Source of the DNA: Halosimplex rubrum
GTDB lineage: Archaea > Halobacteriota > Halobacteria > Halobacteriales > Haloarculaceae
Direction of reading: 5' to 3'
DNA length: 64,000 nt
Assembly: GCF_013415885.1 (NCBI RefSeq)
Contig: NZ_CP058910.1
Span: 1,612,001 to 1,676,000 of the forward strand
Shown here piece after piece: positions 25,131 through 35,689 of the stretch. The stretch's first letter is position 1. Each line of letters opens with the position of its first letter. The position numbers were made by a program, and so were the translations under genes. The notes beneath the pieces are model-generated. The model saw only the letters and a program-made list of their open reading frames with translations. It was not told the DNA's origin and did no database searches.

Positions 25131-26075
25131 TTACCGCCCTCCCTCGAAGTCTTCCATAGAGAGTTCTCCATTCACGGTTGTCCCGACTGCGTACCCATCC
25201 CCGACGGCGGACGCTATTGAGGGTGGGCCGCCGCTAGAGGCGTCGCCAGCAATGAACAGCCCCTCGACCGATGTTACCCCGAATCCACGTTGGGAGCGCG
25301 TTGCATCGACGAGGCCAAACTCAGTCACGTCGAGATCGAGTTGTTCTGGGAGGTCGCTGTGTTGCTCCATCGGTGGCGGGTAGAACAGCGCATGCCGAGC
25401 GACATCGCGGCCATCCGCGAGTGAAACGCTTTCAAGTTCACCATTGGTGCCGTTGAGTGCGGTAATCGGTCTATCCTCGATTTGGATTCCACGCTCGACG
25501 AACAGCGACCGGGATTCTTCGTCGAAGACGTCCTCTCCATCGGTGAACACGACGAGGTCGTCACTCAGATTGTAGATGAGCTTCGCGTACTCGACAACGT
25601 GTTCGTCGGTAGCAATCACGCCGAGTGGTTCACCACGAACCTCGTAGCCGTGACAGTAGGGACAATGATACACCCCACTTCCCCAGAACTCCTCGAAGCC
25701 GTCAGTCTCAGGAAGATTGTCCCCGACTCCCGTCGCCAATACAACTTTCCGACTCGTGACGGTCTCGCCGGAGTCGAGTGTGCTGGTGAATCTGTCGTTG
25801 TCTTTACTGACGTCGGTCACCTTTGTGTCCCTGAATTCTGCCCCGTAATTCATGACCTCCTCACGGCCGAGAGCTCGGAGCTCTTCCGGTGGAACACCAT
25901 CTCTCGTCAGGTAACCATGTGCTTCATCAGCTGGCTCATTCCGGGGTTCGCCGTTGTCGCAGATCAGGACACTACGGAGCGAGCGCCCTAACTGAAGGGT
26001 TGCACTCAAACCCGCAGGCCCACCCCCGATGATCAGAACGTCGTACTCCGACTCACCACGATCAGTTGTTTGCAT
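25131..26075 (-). CDS. Thioredoxin-reductase-like FAD oxidoreductase
   Basis: A 314-residue protein of thioredoxin-reductase size. The FAD-binding motif is VLIIGGGPAGLSATLQLGRS (~13), a second GxG-like motif lies at ~105-115, the redox pair CPYC is at ~138 (HCPYCHGYEVRG), and GLFIAGDAS (~270) closes the FAD site. The NADPH-binding segment is altered compared with classical TrxR (no clear GGGxSA), so its electron donor may differ. It is the first gene of an operon and is transcribed away from the HTH regulator at 26295. Confidence 0.85.
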   Translation of the reverse strand: MQTTDRGESEYDVLIIGGGPAGLSATLQLGRSLRSVLICDNGEPRNEPADEAHGYLTRDGVPPEELRALGREEVMNYGAEFRDTKVTDVSKDNDRFTSTLDSGETVTSRKVVLATGVGDNLPETDGFEEFWGSGVYHCPYCHGYEVRGEPLGVIATDEHVVEYAKLIYNLSDDLVVFTDGEDVFDEESRSLFVERGIQIEDRPITALNGTNGELESVSLADGRDVARHALFYPPPMEQHSDLPEQLDLDVTEFGLVDATRSQRGFGVTSVEGLFIAGDASSGGPPSIASAVGDGYAVGTTVNGELSMEDFEGGR

Positions 26076-26294
26076 ATCTAGTGCAATCAGGACTGTTGGA
26101 CATAAGGCTTTCGTATCTACAGATCGAAACCCATGATAGTAGAAATCGGGGTATTTGACTTATTAAAGCGTTCAAAGATGGGTTTTCAATTGGTGGCTGT
26201 CTACCTCCTCCTTCTCGATGAGAACGTAGTCACAAACCCTAATTGCTTCGATTGTGCAAATCTTATGTGTGGGAAGAACCAAGCACCGATACCA

Positions 26295-26690
26295 ATGCCA
26301 GAGGCCATACAACGTCAGATCCGTGATGAGCGGGAATGTGAGGATCTTCTTGACTGTCTTCTCGGGCTGAATGAACGGGACAGAGCCGTTTTTCGGCTGT
26401 TAGCAGAATCTTCTGAGCCGCTTACCGTGGATCATATTGGAAAGTTCATCGGGAAAGAGCGGACAACAGCGTATCGCTCGATCAAACGACTCGAAGAAGC
26501 GGGGGTGGTCGTACAAGAGCAAGAAAGTTGTCCTAAAGGGGGATATCACCACGTGTACCGGGCTTCTGATCCGGATGAGATAGCGGACGACTTTCAACGA
26601 ATACTCAACCGGTGGTACGCTGAAACCGGCCAGCTCATTCAGGAGTTCCGAGACACATATAGTGGAGATGATTCAGCTGAGATGGGTTAA
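26295..26690 (+). CDS. Winged-helix regulator, TrmB/MarR type
   Basis: A 131-residue protein from the ATG at 26295 (MPEAIQRQIRDERECEDLLD). Residues ~30-95 are a winged helix (TVDHIGKFIGKERTTAYRSI). The same frame is open back to 26133 and would add 54 residues with a CFDCANLMC cluster; the shorter start agrees with homologues remembered from other haloarchaea. It is divergent from the flavoprotein operon and is its natural candidate regulator. The 3' end lies just before the IS remnant. Confidence 0.75.
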   Translation: MPEAIQRQIRDERECEDLLDCLLGLNERDRAVFRLLAESSEPLTVDHIGKFIGKERTTAYRSIKRLEEAGVVVQEQESCPKGGYHHVYRASDPDEIADDFQRILNRWYAETGQLIQEFRDTYSGDDSAEMG

Positions 26691-26699
26691 TAGACCCTC

Positions 26700-27816
26700 T
26701 CTACTTATTGATTGACGGTCGTTGAGGTCTTGCTATACTGACTGTCGTAAGTAATCGGTTATTTGTGGCGGATTAATTTTCCGCAATGCGGTTGCCACAG
26801 CTGGTCTGAGCTCGTCGATCGAACTAAAGAAAGGTTTCCGAGAGATCGTTTTAACTGGCGCCAGCACTCCTCAACAGGATTAAGATCCGGCGATCCTCGC
26901 GGAAAGTACGTCACTTCGATCTGTGTTTCTTCTACGAAGTCGCGCACTTGTTGGGACTTGAAATACGAGGCGTTATCCAGCAACACGTGGATTTTCTCGC
27001 CAAACTCGTCTTGAAGTGCTCGAAGGAATCTGATCGTCACGTCGCTGGTAAAGCGGTCTGAGACTTCGGCTGCGAAAAATTCGCGTTCGTCAGAGACTGC
27101 ACCAAGGAGCTTTACACCCCTTGAACGCCGCCAAAACGGGAGATTTACTCGTTGACCGCGCGGAAACCACGAATGGTAGAGATCACAGCCGATCGTTTTC
27201 CGCGTCTGATCGACCGCAACGGTGGTATACTCATCAGAGAATGATTTACTCAGTTTTTTGGTAGCTTCCCAAAATTCGGTGCGTTCATCCTCGTCAGCTG
27301 TCGGCGGTTGCGGTCGCGGTGTTTGCCAGGTGAGACCGGCGTCTTTCAGCAATCTCTGGACGTGACGCAGGGAATATTCGGCTCCAAACTCGTCTTCGAG
27401 AAATTGCTGCGCGAGTTTCGTTGTCCACGCCGGTTGGTCGTAACCGGCCTCAGACGGCGGATTGTGGACGGTTTCCTGAAACTCCGCTCGGTCGGCGTCA
27501 TCTAGTTTCGATGGCCGACCAGAGCGCTGTCGATCCTAGACGGCTTGGCTGATCGGTTCTTCTTCGAGACGGTCGAACCACCGGTAGATCGTTTGTTCGC
27601 GTGTATCGAGCCACTCTGCGATCATCGGCGCAGACGGCCCTCTCTTGTAGATAATCGTCACAATCAACCGCTGTGTCTCACGCTTTTCCGTTGCATCGTC
27701 AAGTGCTGCCTCTAGTTCGTCAATAGAAACGTCCTCTAATATGCCATTATTTCTCTATAATCAGGAAGAAAATTAGAAGTTATGGTTAGTTTCGTCTCTT
27801 AGTATAGTAGATATCA
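26700..27816 (-). mobile_element. IS630-type insertion sequence, degenerate
   Basis: The element lies between the HTH gene and the truncated ATPase gene. The right end meets the ATPase coding sequence at about 27816, next to a TA as expected for IS630 targets. The two ends share only a weak inverted repeat (CTACTTATTGATTGAC against CTACTATACTAAGAGAC), so the exact borders are uncertain. Confidence 0.6.
26733..27747 (-). pseudogene. Decayed IS630-family transposase
   Basis: The N-terminal part (YKRGPSAPMIAEWLDTREQT) is a helix-turn-helix and the C-terminal part has the DDE catalytic core (VAVDQTRKT, HVLLDNASYFKS, PRGSPDLNPVEECW). Three lesions are visible. At the 5' end ATGGCATATTAG seems to lack one G compared with the reading frame. 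An in-frame TAG lies near 27540 (before DRQRSGRPSKL). A frameshift near 26822 moves the natural end SIDELRPAVATALRK into another frame ending at 26733. The element cannot make an intact transposase. Confidence 0.85.
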
Positions 27817-29253
27817 TATGTGGGCGTTCATCAGCGTCGTCTTCCCGACGCCGGTCGGGCCGCAAAAGAGGACGACGCCGTGGTGTTCGTACAGTTGCCA
27901 GAGCATGGCGACCAGCTCGGTCGGGAGGCTGTCCCGCTCGAGCAGGTCGACGGGCGTCATCACGTCGGGGGCCTGTTTACGGATGGAGATGTGGGGGCCG
28001 TCCTCGCTGACGGTCGGCAGCGCCACCGCACAGCGGATGGTCTCGGAGACGCCGGGCGGGCTGAGGTTGACCTTCGCGCTGGGGTTGGCGGCGTTGAGCT
28101 CGGTGCCGTCGTCGGCGGCGAGTTGCTTGACGACGTTGACGAACTCGCTCTCCTCCTCGAAGGCGAGGTTCGTCGGGATCCGTTCGGTGTGGCCCACGTC
28201 GTCGCGGGGGACGACCTTGACGCGCTCGCCGACGCGGTTGGCCTCGACATCTTCGAGGCGGTTGTCGCGGATCGGGACCGTGAGCTTGCCGTAGCCGACG
28301 TAATCGCGGAGGACGTAGTAGACGAGGTCGTCCAGTCGGTCGGTAGCGTAGCGGTCGTCGACCGGCGGGATGGCCAACTCCCACTCGGCGAGCGCGCTCC
28401 GAACCCGGTAGCGGGCGGCGTCGAGCCAGGTTCGCGTGTTCCGCGCGGTGAGTCGTCGCGAGAGCAACTCGCGGGCGCGCTCGCGGACGAACGCTGCCTC
28501 GTCGTCGACGACGCCGTCCACGTCGGTTTCCCAGATTCGCTCCTTGCACTCGGCGACGAGGTCGGCGTCACCCGGGAGCAGGTCCGGTTCGCGGACCGCG
28601 TACTTCGTCATGAAGCTGTCCGTCCCCAGCAGGTTCTCGCGGTAGACGACGACGGGGATCTCGAAGCCGTGGAAGTCGACGGTGTGGTGGTCGAGCCGCT
28701 CGCTGGCGAAGCGGTCGAGGTACTCGGGGTCGGTCGGGAGTTCGGTCTCGGCGGGCGCGAAGTCGTCGGTGTGGACGACGACGCCGCCGCCGGCCACGTC
28801 GGCCACGTCGATCCGGTCGTCCAGCGCGTACGGCGTCAACCGTCCGAGACACCCCAGCTCGGCGAGCGCGTGGTACTCGAGGCGTCGACGGGCGCCCGGC
28901 GGGGCGTCGACCAGGCGGTCGAGTACCCGCCGGTGTTTCGGGTCGAACCCCTCGGCCATCCGTTCGACCGCGCCCTCACGCGTGCGCGGTCGTTCCAGAC
29001 TCGCGTCGCCGAAGTACTCCAGCACCCGGTCGAGTCGGTCGCGGTTCCCGTCGGTGAGTCCCGGTTCGCGGACCTCGTAGTCGAAGTCCGTCGCGGTCTC
29101 GCGGATCGTGACGACGACGCCCGGCGCGACTTCGGTCTGTGAGCGCACGTCCGGCGCGTACCACGCCTCGGGGTCGTCGGGCGGCAGCGGCGGCGCGACC
29201 GCTCCGCCACCGCCGTCCCCCCGGCCGGCGAGTTCGAGTCGCTCGTTCGACAT
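27814..29253 (-). pseudogene. Type II/IV secretion ATPase (PilB/VirB11-like), cut after Walker A
   Basis: 479 residues remain. The N-terminal ~230 residues are the usual haloarchaeal leader region; residues ~280-440 form the PAS-like/N2 domain of secretion ATPases (FVNVVKQLAADDGTELNAAN). The frame ends a few residues after Walker A, GPTGVGKTTLMNAH, where the IS630 element begins. The Asp box, Walker B and His box are absent and do not reappear beyond the IS, so the 3' half has been lost. The product cannot be an active ATPase. Its start region is repeated at 39744-39844. Confidence 0.85.
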
Positions 29254-29294
29254 CTACGAGGGCTTGGCTGCCCGATGTGGTTTAAACTCTTGCA
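29194..29294. repeat. 101-bp direct repeat, copy A
   Basis: Identical to 39744-39844 except for three bases. It covers the first ~20 codons of the truncated ATPase gene and about 40 nt upstream, ending in TTTAAACTCTTGCA. The sequences outside differ completely, so the borders are sharp. Confidence 0.95.
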
Positions 29295-29609
29295 TCCCTC
29301 CGAACAGAGGGTGTAGGCCGTTCTCCCTGTTTGGGCAGGTAACGGCCGACCGAGCGCACCCGATACACCACACGAGGGAGAGCGCTCAATACACCAACGA
29401 GTTGAAAGTCGACGACCCGCTCGCATCAGTCTCCGGCTCTGACACGGTAGATCGTGTATCGGAGTCGCCTCCCGATCCGGGCGGGCACCCGTCACACTGC
29501 GGCGGTCGACCGCAGTCGAACGATCGGGAGCGAGCACGATTTCTGGCCGATCCCGACCGGTTCCGCCTCCTGCGAACGATTTAGGAGTGTCCAGCCGAAC
29601 ATAGTAGCC
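29295..29609. other. Intergenic region between divergent ATPase remnant and PAS regulator
   Basis: 315 bases without a credible gene; the open frame running through it is an upstream extension of the PAS gene. TTTAAACT at 29280-29288 looks like the promoter element of the minus-strand ATPase gene. A TTTAGGAGTG just before 29590 lies close to the PAS-gene start. Confidence 0.4.
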
Positions 29610-32600
29610 ATGTTTCCGGTGGGGGCTGACCGCCTACAGTGCGCGGTCGCCGGTACGGATGCGGTCGCGGACACGCTTTCGGGCGCGGAGATGGGTGGTG
29701 AGCGGTCGCTGGCGGTCGAGGTCGTCGGCCCCGGAGCGGGTGTGGCGGCGCAGATCACTGAATGCGAGGCGGACTGTCTGGTCGTCGACAGTGGCGCGAC
29801 CGGTGTCGACGTGGAGACGGCGCTCGAACAGTGGAGCGCCGATCGGTCCGACGGCCCGGCGGTCGTGCTGACCGACGGATGGGGCGACGCCCGGGAGGCG
29901 GCGGCGCTGTCGGCGGGGGCGACGGAGACGCTGCCCCGGCGGCTCGTCGAGACCGATCCGGCGCTGGTAGCCGAGCGAGTCCGTTCGGCGGTCGACCGCG
30001 AGCACGCCCGGGACACTGCCGAGGCGCTGTACGAAACCGTCGCGGGTGTGGCCGCGGTCCACGACCCCGAGACCGGCGACCTGATCGACGCCAACCGGGC
30101 GTTCCGCGAGCTGGTGGGCTACGACCGCGAGACGGTGCGGTCGATGGCGCTCACTGAGTTCACGGCCGAGGTCCCCGGGTACGACCGCGAGCGGCTGGCC
30201 AACGCAGTCACCAGCGTGGCCGACCGGGGGGACGCGACAGCCGACGGGGCCGACCCGATCGAACTGGAGTGGCCGGTGTCGACGGCGGATGGATCGGTCC
30301 GATGGATCGAGTCCGAACTGCGGCCGGTGGCGCTGGGCGGGCGGACGGTCGTCCTCGCCGCGTCGGTCGACGTGACCGAGCGCCGTCGCCGGGAGCGCGC
30401 CTACGAGCAGGTGTTCGACAACGTCAACGACGTGATCACGGTCCACGACCCGTGGGCCGAGCAGCTGGTCGAAGTCAACGAGACGATGGCCGACCTGACG
30501 GGGTACGGTCGGGAGGCGCTCGTCGAGATGGACGTCGGCGGCTTCACGGTCGACGAAGAGGGCGACACCGCCGAGCGCGTCTACGAGGCCCAACAGCGGG
30601 TCGCCGCGACGGGCGAGGCCGAGACCGTCGAGTGGCTGGTCGAGACGGCTGGCGGGGAGCGGCGCGTGCTGGAGGCGAACCTCGCGCCGGCGACGATCGC
30701 CGGCGAGGACCGCGTTCTGGCGTTGGCGCGCGACGTGACCGAGCGCCGCGAGTCCCAGCGGCGGCTCGAACGGGAGCGCGACCGGCGGTCGGTGCTGTTC
30801 GAGAGCAACCCGGACCCGATGCTCAGGGTTCGCTTCGAGGAGGAGGTGCCGGTGATCCGGGAGGTCAACCCCGCCTTCGAGGCGGTGTTCGGGTACTCGC
30901 CCGACGAGGTCGTCGGGTCCGGCGTCGGCGAGGCGGTCGTCCCGGCGAGCGAGCGCGAGGAGTACGAGCGCCTCCGAGCGAAGGTCGCGCGCGGCGAGCG
31001 CGTCGAACGCGAGATCACCCGGCAGACGGCCGACGGGACCCGGGAGTTTTTCGTCAGGGTCATCCACTCCACTGGGGACCTGGCGGCCGACGGGGAGACG
31101 GACGCCTACGTCTGGTACACCGACGTCACCGAGCGGCGGGAACTCGAGCGGACCTACCGCAACGTCTTCGAGAACGTCTCCGACGGGCTGATAATCCACG
31201 ACCCGGACACCGGGGAGATCCTCGATGTCAACGACCGCTTCTGTGCGATGAACGGGTACGAACGGTCGGAGCTGGTCGGCGAGACGATCGACATCGTCAC
31301 CGGACCGGACCACAGCTACGAGCGCGCCGAGGCGCGCATCCAGGCGGCCAGGGAGGACGGGTCACAGCTGTTCGAGTGGCGCAACCGGCGCAAAGACGGC
31401 GAGACGTTCCCCGTCGAGGTCCACCTCTCCCTCGTCGACATCCGCGGGGAGGAGCGCGTCCTCGGCAGCGTCCGCGACGTGACCGAGCGCAAGCGCCGCG
31501 AGCGGGAGTACGAGCAGATCTTCGACGGGGTCGACGAGTCGATCGTCGTCCAGGACCCCGAGACGGCCCAGCCGCTCGACGCGAACCGGACGTTTCTGGA
31601 CCGGCTCGGCTACGACAGCGTCGCGGCGGTCCGCGAGGCGGGCTTCGAAGCGCTCAGCGCGACCGGGTCCGGGTACACGACCGAGCGGGCGCGGGAGCTC
31701 TGCCAGCGCGTCGTGGAGACGGGCGAACCGGAGACCGTCGAGTGGCAACAGGAGACGCGGTCGGGCGAGCGGCGCTGGATCGAGGCGACGGTCGACGCCG
31801 CGGTGATCGGTGGCGAGGAGCGGGTCCTCTCGATGCAGCGCGACATCACCGAACGCAAGCGGCGCGAGCGGCTGGTCCGCGCGCTCCACGAGTCGACCGA
31901 CGACCTCCAGGAGGCGGAGACGCCCGAGGAGGTCTGCGAGGCGGCCATCGACGCCGCGACCGAAGTGCTGGACCTCTGGTTGCCCACCTGCTGGCTCCGT
32001 GGGCGCGGCGACGGCGGAACCGACGCCAGCGACGGCGGGACCGACGACGGGGGCGATGCTGCCGACGCGCTCACACCGGTCGCCGCCGGCGACGCGGTCG
32101 ACGACCTCGCGCCCGGCGACGGACCGCGCCCCCTTGACCCCGACGACCTCGAGTACAGCGTGTACGAGGGCGACGAGCGCGGGGTCTACGACCCTGAGGC
32201 CCTCGACGGCGGGACGCCGCCCGGGGACGCGGTGCTCGTCCCGCTGGGCGACCACGGGCTGTTCGGCGCGGTCGACCGGGACGGTGACGGGTTCGACGAT
32301 ATCACGCTCGACGTCGCGGGCATCCTCGCTCGCCACGTCACCGCTGCGCTCGACCGCGTCGAGCGCGCTCGGGAACTCCGGGAGAGCGAGCGCCGGTTCC
32401 GGCTCATCGCGCAGCACATCGACGAAGTCGTCTACGTGGCGACGGCCGACTTCTCCGAGATACGCTACGTCAACGACGCCTACGAAGAGATCTACGGGCG
32501 TTCCGTCGCGGAACTCGACGAGGACCCGACCGCGTTCACCGAGGCGGCTCACCCGGAGGACCGGCCCGATTACGTGGCGGATATCGAACGTCTGGTGGCG

Positions 32601-35600
32601 GACGTCGAAGCGGGCGACCCCCGAGATGCCTACGGCGGTGAGTACCGGATCGAGCGCGACGGGGAGACCAGGTGGATCACCGCCACCCGCTTCCCCGTGC
32701 GCAACCGAGACGGGAGCGTCGACCGGATCGTCGGCCGAGTTCAGGACGTGACCGAGCGCAAGCGCCGCGAGCGGGAGTACGAGCAGATATTCGACGGCGT
32801 CAACGACGCGATCACGGTGTTCGACCCCGAGGCTGGCGAAATAACCGCAGTCAACGAGACCTACAGGGAGATGCTGGACTACGACCTCGAGGCGATCCGG
32901 GAGCTGGGAATCGAGGGACTCAGCGCCACCGACGAGGGGTACACCGGTGAGCGCGGGTGGACCCTCATCGGCGAGGTCGCCGCGACGGGCGAACCGGAGA
33001 CCATCGAGTGGCGCGTCGTGACCGGCGCCGACGAGCGGATCTGGCTCGAAGTCACGCTAGCGCCTGCGGAGATCGGCGGCGAACTGCGAGTCCTGTCCAT
33101 CCAGCGTGACGTGACCGAGCGCAAGCGCCGCGAGCGGGAGTACGAGCAGATATTCGACGGCGTCAACGACGCGATCACGGTCCACGACCCGGAGACCGGC
33201 GAGATTCTCGACTGCAACGAGCGGATGTGTGAACTGACCGGGTACGATCGCGAGGAACTGCTCGCGGATGGGATGGAGGCGATCAACGTCCCCGAGGAGG
33301 GGTACTCCAGCGAGCGCGCTCGCGAAACGATCCGGGACGTGATGGACGCGGACGAACCGGGCAGCCACGAGTGGCTGATAGAACGCGAGGGCGGCGAGCG
33401 CCGGCGGGTCGAGGTGAACAACACGCCGGCGACGATCAACGGGCAGCGCCGGTACCTGGCGATCATCCGCGACATCACCGAGCGGCGTCGGACCGAGCGG
33501 CGACTCGGAGCGGTCCTCGACCGCATCGACGAGGCCATCTTCGTGACCGGTGCCCGGGAGATAACCGCCGCGTCGCAGTCGCCCGAGTACGTGTGTGCGG
33601 GATACGAGGAGATCTGGGGCCAGTCGCTCGAGGAGATCCGCGAGACCTACGAGGACGGGTTCTTCGGGACTATCCATCCCGACGACGAGAGCGAGTACCG
33701 ATCGTTCATCGAGGGTATCGTCGCCGACATCGTCGACGGGGTCGCGGCCGATAGCTACTCCCACGAGTACCGCATCGAGCGACCCGACGGGCAGTCGCGA
33801 TGGGTACAGTCGGACTACTACCCGATCGACTGGGAGGCCGGCACCGACCGGATCGTTATCGTGAGCCGTGACGTCACTGACCGGAAAGCCCGCGAACGAC
33901 GGATGGCATCGTTCGACGACGCGAGCGACGACCTCGCGACTGCCGACACCCCGGAGGAGGCGGCGCTGACCGCCGTCGAGGCGGCCACCGAGACGCTCGA
34001 TCTCCCGGCGGTCGGCGCGTTCCTCTACGACGCCGACGACGGCGTGCTCCGCCCGGAAGCCCTGACCGGACCGCTCCCGTCGGCAGTCGGGGGCGCCCCC
34101 ATCGGACCGGGGGACGGACCCCTCTGGGAGGGGTTCGCCGACGGGACGAGCGTCGCTTCGAACGGCGGACACGGTGACTCCGGAGTCGTCGGTGGGAACG
34201 AAACTCGGGGTGAGGGAGTCGTGAGCGACGACGGGGCCACGGCGAGCGGGGGCGACCCCGACGGGCTGGCGGACCTGCCGGCGTGGCGGGCGATCGCGCT
34301 CGGGAACCACGGCGTCCTGCTGGTGGGCTCGCCCGACAGCGCGCTCGGCTCCGAGCGGATCCAGGCGGCCCACGTGCTGGCGGCGACGCTGGAGGCGGCG
34401 CTCAACCACTTGGAGGGGCGACAGCGACTCGAAGCCCGGGAGGAACAGCTCCGCACGCAGACCCAGCGGGCCGAACGACTCGACCGGATCGCGCGGCTCA
34501 CCCAGCGGGTCGAGGCGGCCATCACGGACGCCACGGACCCCGGCGAGGTCGAGCGGGCGGTCTGCGAGCGCCTCGCCAGTTCCGGCCCGTACGACCTCGC
34601 GTGGGTCGGCGGCGTCGAGGTCGGGACGGACCGGCTGGCCGCCCGCGCGGTCGTCGGCGGCTCGGAGGGGTACGTCGAGGGGCTGGACCTGACGACCGCC
34701 GACGACACGGCGGATCCACACCCCGCGGTCGCGGCCTGGCAGCACGACGAGGTTCGGGTCGCCGACTCGCTCGTCGGGGACGGACCGGCCAGCGACTGGC
34801 GCCGGCGCGGGCTCTCGGCAGGGTATCAGTCGCTGTGTGCCGTCCCGCTGACGTACGACGGTATCACCCACGGCGTGTTGACCGTCGGCACCGACTCGCC
34901 GAAGGCGTTCGGCGACCGCGAGCGCGAGGTGCTCGCACAGCTGGGGACCTCTATCGCGAACGCGCTCGCGGCTATCGAGCGGCGGCGGGCGCTCGAATCC
35001 GACGAGACCGTCGAACTGGAGTTCGTCGGCGGCGGGAAGCACCTCCCGTTCGCCCGCGCCGCGGAGGCGGCGGAGTGTCGGGTGACGCTCGAACGGACGG
35101 TCTCCCGACAGGACGGGTCGGTCAGCGTCTACTACGGGTTCGACGGCGACGTGCCGCCGGACGCGGCCGCCGTCGCCGAGCGGACGTTGCCCGGGGCGGT
35201 CGACGTAGTGACCGACGACTCGTCGTCGACGCTCGTCGAATCCAGGGCCGACGAGTGGTTCGGCGCGCCGCTGGCGGAGTACGGCGGCGTCCTGCGGGAG
35301 GCCGAGGCCGACTCCGACGGGACCACCGTCGTCGTCGAGGTGCCCCGGCAGGCCGACGTGCGGTCGTTCGTCGAGCGACTGGCGGGCATCGCGCCGTCGC
35401 TCGAACTCGTGGCGCGGCGCCAGCACCGGCAGCGCGACCGGACGCCGGCGGAACTGGCCGACCGTATCCGGTCCGACCTCACCGACCGCCAGTTCGAGGT
35501 CCTCCGGACGGCGCTGTCGGCGGGGTACTTCGAATGGCCCCGCGAGAACGACGGCAGCGAAGTCGCCGACCGCCTCGACATCACCCAGCCGACGTTCAAC

Positions 35601-35660
35601 AAACACCTTCGGATCGCCGAGCGCGCGACCTTCGGACTGCTGTTCGACGGCGACGACTGA
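29610..35660 (+). CDS. Multi-PAS/GAF sensory transcription regulator of the bacterio-opsin activator type
   Basis: A 2016-residue cytoplasmic protein. An N-terminal receiver-like domain (~1-125) lacks a clear phospho-Asp. Five PAS domains, a GAF domain (~755-920), four more PAS domains (to ~1430), two further GAF domains, a Bat-associated domain and a C-terminal HTH_10 (~1950-2012, LTDRQFEVLRTALSAGYFEW) follow. No histidine kinase domain is present, so signals are passed directly to DNA. Several PAS modules share near-identical DNA with YEQIFDGVNDAIT, a sign of recent internal duplication. Start 29610 is the first ATG close to the receiver-like domain. Confidence 0.85.
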   Translation: MFPVGADRLQCAVAGTDAVADTLSGAEMGGERSLAVEVVGPGAGVAAQITECEADCLVVDSGATGVDVETALEQWSADRSDGPAVVLTDGWGDAREAAALSAGATETLPRRLVETDPALVAERVRSAVDREHARDTAEALYETVAGVAAVHDPETGDLIDANRAFRELVGYDRETVRSMALTEFTAEVPGYDRERLANAVTSVADRGDATADGADPIELEWPVSTADGSVRWIESELRPVALGGRTVVLAASVDVTERRRRERAYEQVFDNVNDVITVHDPWAEQLVEVNETMADLTGYGREALVEMDVGGFTVDEEGDTAERVYEAQQRVAATGEAETVEWLVETAGGERRVLEANLAPATIAGEDRVLALARDVTERRESQRRLERERDRRSVLFESNPDPMLRVRFEEEVPVIREVNPAFEAVFGYSPDEVVGSGVGEAVVPASEREEYERLRAKVARGERVEREITRQTADGTREFFVRVIHSTGDLAADGETDAYVWYTDVTERRELERTYRNVFENVSDGLIIHDPDTGEILDVNDRFCAMNGYERSELVGETIDIVTGPDHSYERAEARIQAAREDGSQLFEWRNRRKDGETFPVEVHLSLVDIRGEERVLGSVRDVTERKRREREYEQIFDGVDESIVVQDPETAQPLDANRTFLDRLGYDSVAAVREAGFEALSATGSGYTTERARELCQRVVETGEPETVEWQQETRSGERRWIEATVDAAVIGGEERVLSMQRDITERKRRERLVRALHESTDDLQEAETPEEVCEAAIDAATEVLDLWLPTCWLRGRGDGGTDASDGGTDDGGDAADALTPVAAGDAVDDLAPGDGPRPLDPDDLEYSVYEGDERGVYDPEALDGGTPPGDAVLVPLGDHGLFGAVDRDGDGFDDITLDVAGILARHVTAALDRVERARELRESERRFRLIAQHIDEVVYVATADFSEIRYVNDAYEEIYGRSVAELDEDPTAFTEAAHPEDRPDYVADIERLVADVEAGDPRDAYGGEYRIERDGETRWITATRFPVRNRDGSVDRIVGRVQDVTERKRREREYEQIFDGVNDAITVFDPEAGEITAVNETYREMLDYDLEAIRELGIEGLSATDEGYTGERGWTLIGEVAATGEPETIEWRVVTGADERIWLEVTLAPAEIGGELRVLSIQRDVTERKRREREYEQIFDGVNDAITVHDPETGEILDCNERMCELTGYDREELLADGMEAINVPEEGYSSERARETIRDVMDADEPGSHEWLIEREGGERRRVEVNNTPATINGQRRYLAIIRDITERRRTERRLGAVLDRIDEAIFVTGAREITAASQSPEYVCAGYEEIWGQSLEEIRETYEDGFFGTIHPDDESEYRSFIEGIVADIVDGVAADSYSHEYRIERPDGQSRWVQSDYYPIDWEAGTDRIVIVSRDVTDRKARERRMASFDDASDDLATADTPEEAALTAVEAATETLDLPAVGAFLYDADDGVLRPEALTGPLPSAVGGAPIGPGDGPLWEGFADGTSVASNGGHGDSGVVGGNETRGEGVVSDDGATASGGDPDGLADLPAWRAIALGNHGVLLVGSPDSALGSERIQAAHVLAATLEAALNHLEGRQRLEAREEQLRTQTQRAERLDRIARLTQRVEAAITDATDPGEVERAVCERLASSGPYDLAWVGGVEVGTDRLAARAVVGGSEGYVEGLDLTTADDTADPHPAVAAWQHDEVRVADSLVGDGPASDWRRRGLSAGYQSLCAVPLTYDGITHGVLTVGTDSPKAFGDREREVLAQLGTSIANALAAIERRRALESDETVELEFVGGGKHLPFARAAEAAECRVTLERTVSRQDGSVSVYYGFDGDVPPDAAAVAERTLPGAVDVVTDDSSSTLVESRADEWFGAPLAEYGGVLREAEADSDGTTVVVEVPRQADVRSFVERLAGIAPSLELVARRQHRQRDRTPAELADRIRSDLTDRQFEVLRTALSAGYFEWPRENDGSEVADRLDITQPTFNKHLRIAERATFGLLFDGDD

Positions 35661-35689
35661 GCGGCCGGCTCGGTTTCCCTACCCGCCGG

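Noticed and set aside
26133..26294. Longer N-terminus of the HTH regulator with a Cys cluster
   Set aside because: It would extend into the divergent promoter and is absent in relatives as I remember them; the ATG at 26295 is preferred.
27820..29142. A 440-codon plus-strand open frame
   Set aside because: Antisense of the secretion ATPase gene, whose Walker A and N-domain are clear.
33057..35606. An 849-codon minus-strand open frame
   Set aside because: Antisense of the PAS/GAF regulator, with no recognisable protein features.
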